64,000 nucleotides of DNA, from positions 1,240,001-1,304,000 of the forward strand of contig NZ_AP023189.1 of assembly GCF_012767755.2 (NCBI RefSeq). Direction: 5' to 3'. Position numbers and translations under genes: made by a program. Below are positions 58,364-64,000 of this stretch, piece after piece (position 1 is the stretch's first letter; every line of letters starts with the position of its first letter). Below the pieces are notes generated by a model. That model had not been told where the DNA came from, ran no database searches, and worked only from the letters and a program-made list of their open reading frames with translations. The stretch is from Pseudomonas tohonis. Its GTDB lineage: Bacteria; Pseudomonadota; Gammaproteobacteria; Pseudomonadales; Pseudomonadaceae.

Positions 58364-59689
58364 ATGAGCAATGCAAGTGCAGGGGTGAAAGGCAAGGAGG
58401 TCCCGGTGATCCGCGAGGACGCCGCCGACCAGGCCTTCGAGACCCCCGAAACGGTATCCAAGCGAACGTCGGTGCGTCTCGCCAACATCAGAAGCAACGG
58501 CGAGAACAAGCGCACCGCCAACGACAGCCAGCTGGTCTGGTTCGACAGCGCCCAACTGGCCAAGCGCCGCCCCGACGACGGCATCTTCGTCCGTGTCATC
58601 AACTCCCTCTACACCGGCATCGTCCTCTATATGGACAACCTCGCCGAACTGCTCCCCGCCGTCCCCTCGCGCATGCATGCAGTGCTGCGCCTGCGCAACG
58701 CGGCCGAGATCAAGGCCTTCCGCGAAAGCCCGCAGTTCGAGGAGTTCAAGAAAGGCGCCGCCGCCCGCAACCGCTCCGTCGCCTACAACGATGCCGAGGT
58801 CCTGGCCGACCTGGGCCGCGACGGCCTGCTCACCTGCTTCACCAGCTACGTCGACGACCGCGACAGCCTGCTGGCCTCCATCGACCAGGGGTTGCGCTTC
58901 AACTATCTGTGGATCCTCTTCCGCGACCCGACCAACATCCCCCTGGAGTTGGTCATCGCCTCACTGCAATCGACCTCCACCGTGCTGATGAAGGAGATCA
59001 AGGCACCGACCGACGTCGACGACGCCATCGTCTCCTACGGGGTGATGGAATACGGCGCCGAAGGGGTGATCTTCTCCCCGCGCGATCACGGCGTGATGAG
59101 CGAGTTCCTCGCCCGCATGTCCCACGCGCAGAGCTACGCCAACCTCGACATCCAGGTCGGCACCGTGATCGAAAGCCGCCCGGTGGGCATGGGCTACCGC
59201 GCCTGCATCGACGCCTCCACCCTGTTCGAGCCCGACGAGGGCATGCTGGTCGGCAGCACCTCCCAGGGCGGCGTGCTGTGCTGCCCCGAGGTCTACTTCC
59301 TGCCCTACATGGAGCTGCGCCCGTTCCGCGTCAACGCCGGCGCCGTGCACTCCTACGTGTTCAACACCGAAAACCGCACCGACTACATGAGCGAGCTGAA
59401 GGCCGGCTCGCCGATCATGATCGTCAACTCCAAGGGCCACGTGCGCCGCGCCGCTGTGGGCCGGATGAAGATCGAGCAGCGCCCGCTGCGCCTGATCGAG
59501 GTCGAGTTCCCCGGCAAGGAGCGGGTCAACGTCCTCATGCAGGACGACTGGCACGTGCGCATCTTCTCCGACTCCGCCAAGCCGCTGAACATCTCCGAGC
59601 TCAAGCCCGGCGACAAGGTCCTCGGCTACGTCACCGAGCCCGGCCGCCACGTCGGCATCAAGATCAACGAATCGATCATCGAGAAATAG
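58364..59689 (+). CDS. 3-dehydroquinate synthase II-like enzyme (GriH type)
   Basis: 441 residues; GGAGGGAAC precedes the ATG. The first 45 residues are a poorly conserved tail. The rest matches the archaeal-type DHQ synthase II family: SYGVMEYGAEGVIFSP near 225-240, GSTSQGGVLCCPE near 297, RPFRVNAGAVHSYV near 320 and TDYMSELKAGSPIMIV near 341, with a PGKERVNVLMQDDWHV block. In archaea the enzyme makes 3-dehydroquinate; in actinomycetes GriH and homologues make 3-amino-4-hydroxybenzoate. Pseudomonas already has AroB, so a specialised role is likely. The partner aldolase gene follows after 9 bases. Confidence 0.85.
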   Translation: MSNASAGVKGKEVPVIREDAADQAFETPETVSKRTSVRLANIRSNGENKRTANDSQLVWFDSAQLAKRRPDDGIFVRVINSLYTGIVLYMDNLAELLPAVPSRMHAVLRLRNAAEIKAFRESPQFEEFKKGAAARNRSVAYNDAEVLADLGRDGLLTCFTSYVDDRDSLLASIDQGLRFNYLWILFRDPTNIPLELVIASLQSTSTVLMKEIKAPTDVDDAIVSYGVMEYGAEGVIFSPRDHGVMSEFLARMSHAQSYANLDIQVGTVIESRPVGMGYRACIDASTLFEPDEGMLVGSTSQGGVLCCPEVYFLPYMELRPFRVNAGAVHSYVFNTENRTDYMSELKAGSPIMIVNSKGHVRRAAVGRMKIEQRPLRLIEVEFPGKERVNVLMQDDWHVRIFSDSAKPLNISELKPGDKVLGYVTEPGRHVGIKINESIIEK

Positions 59690-59698
59690 GGGCGCGCC

Positions 59699-60496
59699 AT
59701 GAGCTACGTCAGCAGAGTACTGAGGGAGCGGCGCCTGCTGTTCCCGTCCTCGCGGCGCGGATTGATCGTGCCCATCGACCACGGCCTGACCCTCGGGCCC
59801 ATCGCCGGCATGACCCAGACCGCCGATTTCGAGAAATGGATCGCCAGCGACCACATCAGCGCGGTCATCGGCCACAAGGGTCTGATCGAGCGGCTGATCC
59901 TGCGCGACATGCTGCACCCCTCCACCGGGGTGATCCTGCACCTCAACGGCATGGCCAGCATCGCCCCCGAGCCCGACACCAAGATCATGGTGTCGAGCAT
60001 CGACACGGCGCTGGAGCTCGGCGCCGACGCGGTGTCGATCCAGATCAACTTCACCGAGGACAACTTCCAGCACAACGTCGCCCTGCTCGGCGCCATGACC
60101 GACGCCGCCCATGGTGCCGGCTTCCCCATCCTCACCATGCTCTACGACAAGGCGCGGGGCCTTTCCGCTGCGGATCGGCAGAAGCGCCTCAGCCACCTGG
60201 TGCGGGTGGTGGCCGAGCTCGGATCGGACGCGGTGAAACTGGCCATGCTCGAATCCGCCAGCGACTGCACCGAGCTGGTGGAGACCCACTGCCGCGACAT
60301 CCGCATCTTCTTCGCCGGTGGCGAGCGCACCGAAGACGAACGCCTGCTGGGGCTGACCCGCTCCATCCTCGCCAGCGGCGCCGCCGGCCTGTGCGTCGGG
60401 CGCAACGTCTTCCAGCACCCGCGCCCCCTCGAACTGCTGAGGCGCCTGGCGGACTGCATCAAGGGCGAGACGGAATACCTCAGTCGCGCCGTGTGA
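59699..60496 (+). CDS. Class I aldolase, ADH synthase/GriI type
   Basis: 265 residues. DeoC/FbaB-type TIM barrel: VPIDHGLTLGP (Asp27, His28) near the N terminus, Schiff-base Lys180 in SDAVKLAM, and phosphate-binding IFFAGGE and GLCVGRNVFQH at the C terminus. The archaeal member makes a C7 sugar for the alternative shikimate entry. GriI condenses aspartate semialdehyde with dihydroxyacetone phosphate to feed GriH. Its place directly after the GriH-type gene supports the second role. Catalytic residues appear intact. Confidence 0.85.
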   Translation: MSYVSRVLRERRLLFPSSRRGLIVPIDHGLTLGPIAGMTQTADFEKWIASDHISAVIGHKGLIERLILRDMLHPSTGVILHLNGMASIAPEPDTKIMVSSIDTALELGADAVSIQINFTEDNFQHNVALLGAMTDAAHGAGFPILTMLYDKARGLSAADRQKRLSHLVRVVAELGSDAVKLAMLESASDCTELVETHCRDIRIFFAGGERTEDERLLGLTRSILASGAAGLCVGRNVFQHPRPLELLRRLADCIKGETEYLSRAV

Positions 60497-60551
60497 ACGG
60501 AACTCAACTCCACGCGACCGCCACAAGCGGTCAACCCAGGGTGACAGGTCA

Positions 60552-62993
60552 ATGGATTACCTCGACGACAACGCGGCGCCCACCGGTGCCCGCAACGAAT
60601 ACGTGCTCTCGCCGCTGTGGAAGGACCTCTTCCCCGAAGGGCTGCTGAGCCGGCTCAACGCCAACCCCTTCCTCGTGGCCTGCCGCAACGGCGCGGTCAG
60701 CCTCGACCAGTTGCGCCACTTCCTCATCCAGCACCACTACTACTCGCAGTACTTCACCCGCTACCTCTGCGCGCTGATGGGCAGCATCGCCGACCAGGGC
60801 GAGTTCAAGTCGCTGTCCTGCAACCTCACCGAGGAGCTGTCCGGCGGCGACAGCGTCGACATCTCCCACGCCGAGCTGTACCGCCGCTCCATGGACCTGA
60901 TGTCGGCCCCGCCGCGCAGCCGCCCCCTGCTGCCCGGCACCCGCCAGCTCATCGACGGCATGTTCCGCCACTGCCGCAGCAGCGACCCGATCGACGGCCT
61001 GGCTGCCCTGTGCCTCGGTGCCGAAGCCATAGTCCCGCTGATCTACGGCCCGGTGCTCGACGCACTGCGCAGCCACAACGCCCCGCGTGAGGCCGAGCAC
61101 TTCTTCGTGCTGCACATCGAGGAGGACGAGGACCACGCCATCGTCATGCGCGAGATCATCGACCGCATGCTCGTCGAGCGCCCCTACCTGCGCGCCCGTG
61201 TCGTCGCCATCGGCGAGGAGATGGTGCACCTGCGCATGGCCATGCTCACCGAACTGGCCCAGGGCCCCAGCGCCCAGCCCCTCGGCGCCGCCAGCACCCT
61301 GATGAGCGCCGAGGCCCTGCAGACGCTGCGCGCCGATGCCTCCCTCGGCAGCGGCAACTTCCTCGACCGCTGCCTGGCACTGAGCACCACGCCCGACGAG
61401 CCCTTCCTGTTCCTCGACAAGCCGCTGACCCTGCTGCGCGGCACACCGATCAGCGCCCTCGCGCTCAACGACCTGCAGCACCACCGCATGGCCCTGGCCG
61501 CCTGGTACCTGGAGCAGGGCGTGAAGCCCGGCGACGTCGTCGCGGTCACGGTCGAGGATGGCCTCTCCCCGCTGCTGCACTACCTGGCGCTGACCAGCCT
61601 GGGCGCGGCGATCTCGCTGATGAACCCGGCGATGCCGGCGGAGTTCGGCATCGCCTACATGGACGAGAACGGCTCCGAGCGCCTCGTGACCGACACCGCC
61701 ACCCTGGTCGCCAGCGACTTCGCCCGCCAGTGGCGCGACGCCGGCCGCCCGGTGCTGGACGTCACCCGCGCGGCCCTCGATGCGGCGCCGCGCATGCCCG
61801 CCTGGTGGCCGCTGGAGCCGGAGGATTCCACCCTGGTGATGCTCAGCCACACCTCCGGCACCACCGGCCTGCCCAAGGCGGTGCGCTTCGAACACCGGCA
61901 GTTCTTCATGGGCAAGCGCGCCCGCATCGGACGCTTCGCCGAGGGCCCGGACGAGCGCTTCCTCAGCGCCCTGCCGCAATCCCACTCGGCGGCCATCAGC
62001 CACCTGGAAACCGCCATCCTCCACGGCATTCCCACCTTCGTCCTCGGCACCCAGCAGGGCCAGGCGCTGCGCAACGCCATCCAGCGTTTCGCACCCACCA
62101 CGGTCGCCGCGTTCCCGCGCAGCTACGTGCTGCTGGTCGAGGGCGGCATCGCCCATGACGAGTTCCCCACCGTGCGCCGCTGGTTCGCCATGGGCGATGC
62201 CTCGCACCAGAGCCACATCCGCCGGATCCTCGAAGGCGCGCCGCAGTCGCGCTTCATCGACGCCTTCGGCAGCTCCGAGCTGGGCATGGCACTGTTCCGC
62301 AGCGAATCGAGCCTCGGTGCCATCGCCGCCCAGCGCTGCATCGGCCGCCCGGTGGACATCGCCGTGGCCAAGGTGCTCGACCCGCTCAGCGGCGACGAGG
62401 TGCAGCCGGGCGAGATCGGCCTGCTCGCCGTGCGCTCGCCCACCGTCACCTCCGGCTACTGGAAGCAGCCGCAGAAGACCGTCGACGCCTGGCGCGGTGG
62501 CTACTTCCTCACCGGCGATATCGCCTTCTGCAAGGACGGCGAGTTCTACCAGATCGACCGCGCGGTGGATGTCATCGACTCGCCCGCCGGTGCCCTGCAC
62601 ACCCTCCAGCTGGAAGAAGCGGCGCAGCAGGTGGACGGCGTATGCGACGTCACCGTGGTCGGCGTCGACCCGGCCCGCAGCGGTGGCGTCGGCCTGCTCG
62701 CCCTGGTCCTGCCGGAGCGCGGCGCGACCGACGCATCGGCCATCGCCGTCCGGGTTCTGCGCACCCTGCACGAGGCCGCGGCGTCGCGTGGCGCACTGGT
62801 GGCGGAAGGCTTCATCGCCGTCGCCGTGGTCAGCGACCTGGCGTTCCTGCCCGTCGGCGCCACCGGCAAGGTGCTCAAGCGCCACCTGCGCAGCGTCGCC
62901 CAGGCCCTGCTGGCCGGGGAGGGCGGGCAGCAGGTGCAGCACCTGCTGCGCCCCGCCCATCGCCAGCTCGCCACCGCCGGACACGGGCTCTGA
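60552..62993 (+). CDS. Haem-oxygenase-like diiron oxidase fused to adenylate-forming ligase
   Basis: 813 residues. The N-terminal domain (about 15-230) is a haem-oxygenase-like diiron oxidase: TEELSGGDSVDISH gives E95 and H106, CLGAEAIV gives E158, and H-x3-D-x2-H gives H188, D192 and H195 (HIEEDEDH). The C-terminal domain (about 285-790) is an ANL enzyme: SHTSGTTGLPKAV (A3), DAFGSSELGM (A5), YFLTGD (A7), and the A10 Lys in GATGKVLK. Diiron domains of this type include N-oxygenases and decarboxylases, and ANL enzymes activate acids as adenylates. No carrier-protein domain follows. The two chemistries probably act on the aryl acid made by the preceding pair (inference). Confidence 0.85.
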   Translation: MDYLDDNAAPTGARNEYVLSPLWKDLFPEGLLSRLNANPFLVACRNGAVSLDQLRHFLIQHHYYSQYFTRYLCALMGSIADQGEFKSLSCNLTEELSGGDSVDISHAELYRRSMDLMSAPPRSRPLLPGTRQLIDGMFRHCRSSDPIDGLAALCLGAEAIVPLIYGPVLDALRSHNAPREAEHFFVLHIEEDEDHAIVMREIIDRMLVERPYLRARVVAIGEEMVHLRMAMLTELAQGPSAQPLGAASTLMSAEALQTLRADASLGSGNFLDRCLALSTTPDEPFLFLDKPLTLLRGTPISALALNDLQHHRMALAAWYLEQGVKPGDVVAVTVEDGLSPLLHYLALTSLGAAISLMNPAMPAEFGIAYMDENGSERLVTDTATLVASDFARQWRDAGRPVLDVTRAALDAAPRMPAWWPLEPEDSTLVMLSHTSGTTGLPKAVRFEHRQFFMGKRARIGRFAEGPDERFLSALPQSHSAAISHLETAILHGIPTFVLGTQQGQALRNAIQRFAPTTVAAFPRSYVLLVEGGIAHDEFPTVRRWFAMGDASHQSHIRRILEGAPQSRFIDAFGSSELGMALFRSESSLGAIAAQRCIGRPVDIAVAKVLDPLSGDEVQPGEIGLLAVRSPTVTSGYWKQPQKTVDAWRGGYFLTGDIAFCKDGEFYQIDRAVDVIDSPAGALHTLQLEEAAQQVDGVCDVTVVGVDPARSGGVGLLALVLPERGATDASAIAVRVLRTLHEAAASRGALVAEGFIAVAVVSDLAFLPVGATGKVLKRHLRSVAQALLAGEGGQQVQHLLRPAHRQLATAGHGL

Positions 62994-63027
62994 GCTGCAG
63001 GCCGGCCACCCCACAAGGAATCCCAGC

Positions 63028-63741
63028 ATGACCCAAGCAACCTACGAGACCGGCGCACTGGCGTCGGTCCGCCAGCGCCTCGCCGCCGCCGAAGCCGACG
63101 GGCAGACGGAGTACGAATGCATGGGCCGCAGTTTCGCGGTGCATGACGGCGTATTCCCGCCGACCCACTTCCAGTCCACCGGCATCTTCACCCGCCACCT
63201 GCCCTACCCCCGGGGCGGGCGCCTGCTGGAGATCGGCTGCGGCGCCGGCGTCACCGCCGTCACCGCCGCCCTTGAAGGCTGCCGCGAAGTGGTGGCCAGC
63301 GACATCAGCGAGGCGGCCGTGCGCAACACCCGCGCCAATGCCGCGCGCCATGGCGTGACCGGGAAGATGTCGATCCGCCAGGGCGACCTGTTCGAGGTAC
63401 TGGAGCCGGGCGAGCGTTTCGACGTCATCTTCTGGAACTCCAACTTCGTCTTCGTCGAGGCCGAACACGTCTTCGACAAGGCCATCATGCTCGCCTTCTG
63501 CGACCCGGGTTACGCCGCCCACAAACGCTTCCTCGACGAGGCCCCCGAGCATCTGGCCGACGGCGGCATGCTGCTCATGGGCTTCAGCAGCCAGGGTGAT
63601 GGCGGCGCACTGGAGGCGATGCTCGCCGAGCACGGCTACGGCTCGCGCCGGGTCGCCTCGGTGACCGGCCAGGGCGCGGGCGCACCGCGCTACGACATCC
63701 TCCAGCTCCTGCCGGGTGCGCACGCACCCGCAGGCGCCTGA
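63028..63741 (+). CDS. SAM-dependent methyltransferase
   Basis: 237 residues; AAGGAA lies 9 bases before the ATG. Class I Rossmann fold with motif I LEIGCGAGVTAVTAAL (residues 68-83), acidic motif II VVASDISEAA and motif post-I/IV FDVIFWNSNFVF near 133. The NSNF sequence stands where N6-adenine/Gln methyltransferases have NPPY, so the target may be an amine or hydroxyl of a small molecule. It fits O- or N-methylation of the cluster product. Confidence 0.8.
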   Translation: MTQATYETGALASVRQRLAAAEADGQTEYECMGRSFAVHDGVFPPTHFQSTGIFTRHLPYPRGGRLLEIGCGAGVTAVTAALEGCREVVASDISEAAVRNTRANAARHGVTGKMSIRQGDLFEVLEPGERFDVIFWNSNFVFVEAEHVFDKAIMLAFCDPGYAAHKRFLDEAPEHLADGGMLLMGFSSQGDGGALEAMLAEHGYGSRRVASVTGQGAGAPRYDILQLLPGAHAPAGA

Positions 63742-63763
63742 CCGGCAGCGACGGAGCCTCATC

Positions 63764-64000
63764 GTGAGCACAGGCCAGAAGACCCAGCACGCCGCCGTGG
63801 CCATCGTCGGCGGCGGCCCCGTGGGGATGATGCTCGCGCTGTTCCTGGACCACCACGGCGTGCCCGTGGTGCTGTTCAACAGCGAGCGCAACACCCGCTG
63901 GCACCCCAAGGGCAACACCCACAACTCGCGCACCATGGAGCACTACCGGCGCCTGGGCCTGGCGGAGGCCATCCGCCGCCTCGGCCTGCCCGAGGACCAC
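63764..64000 (+). CDS. FAD-dependent monooxygenase, PheA/TfdB type (partial, runs off window end)
   Basis: 79 residues visible from a GTG at 63764 with GGAG upstream. FAD-binding motif VAIVGGGPVGMMLALFL, then GNTHNSRTMEHYRRLGL, which is typical of aromatic-ring hydroxylases of the phenol hydroxylase and polyketide oxygenase group. The rest lies outside the window. It would hydroxylate an aromatic intermediate. It is 22 bases after the methyltransferase, on the same strand, so probably the same operon. Confidence 0.8.
   Translation, partial: MSTGQKTQHAAVAIVGGGPVGMMLALFLDHHGVPVVLFNSERNTRWHPKGNTHNSRTMEHYRRLGLAEAIRRLGLPEDH

Noticed and set aside
58323..58367. 14-codon leader peptide overlapping the first cluster gene
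   Set aside because: No ribosome site, no conserved feature such as regulatory codons; kept only as a remark.
58364..59689. Housekeeping shikimate-pathway 3-dehydroquinate synthase
   Set aside because: Pseudomonas uses AroB for this step, and the gene is paired with a GriI-type aldolase and tailoring enzymes rather than aro genes.

Overview
The window is chromosomal DNA from a high-GC gammaproteobacterium of the genus Pseudomonas. Gene content and order over about 13-57 kb match the P. aeruginosa PA4542-PA4585 neighbourhood as I remember it: rtc operon, Lon-like protease, yqhA, fklB, ispB-rplU-rpmA-obgE-proB, rpsT, murJ-ribF-ileS-lspA-fkpB-ispH, clpB, bamD, pilSR and the minor pilins. No insertion sequence, CRISPR array or rRNA gene was seen.

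Layout. (1) 1-3937, minus strand: a four-gene unit with a sugar-isomerase-like TIM barrel, a 2-oxoglutarate/Fe(II) oxygenase, a periplasmic amino-acid-binding protein and a permease fused to its own ATPase. (2) 4670-14646: a lipoprotein, then a large RNA-repair locus. A minus-strand operon carries slipin, a zinc-ribbon protein, RtcB, an unknown protein, an RlaP-like nucleotidyltransferase, a secreted protein and RtcA. A divergent YiiX-like gene is coupled to the sigma54 activator gene rtcR. Between them lie a sigma54-type promoter, two abutting tRNA-like elements and a long structured RNA, all inside the predicted 5' leader of the repair operon. (3) 14817-24393: a SUKH protein, a DUF4105 envelope protein, a Lon-like protease, YqhA, FklB, a small protein behind a Fur-box-like site, and IspB. 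(4) 24638-36292: conserved housekeeping genes for ribosomal proteins, Obg, ProB, MurJ, RibF, IleS, LspA, FkpB and IspH. (5) 36351-54584: clpB, pgeF, rluD, bamD, pilS-pilR, thiO and the minor-pilin/PilY1 operon that primes type IV pili. This block is inverted relative to the P. aeruginosa order. PilY1 carries a coiled-coil-like insertion of about 390 residues. (6) 54681-57778: a PilZ protein, a DUF1631 protein and tRNA genes for Asn, Pro and Lys.

(7) 58364 to the window end, just downstream of tRNA-Lys: the start of what looks like a biosynthetic gene cluster. A 3-dehydroquinate-synthase-II-like enzyme and a class I aldolase form the GriH/GriI-type pair, which makes 3-amino-4-hydroxybenzoate in actinomycetes. 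They are followed by a fusion of a haem-oxygenase-like diiron domain with an adenylate-forming ligase, a SAM methyltransferase and an FAD monooxygenase that runs off the window.

The two strongest leads are the candidate aminohydroxybenzoate-type cluster and the tRNA-like and structured RNAs embedded in the RNA-repair operon leader. All functional statements come from reading motifs and context. No database search or folding program was run.
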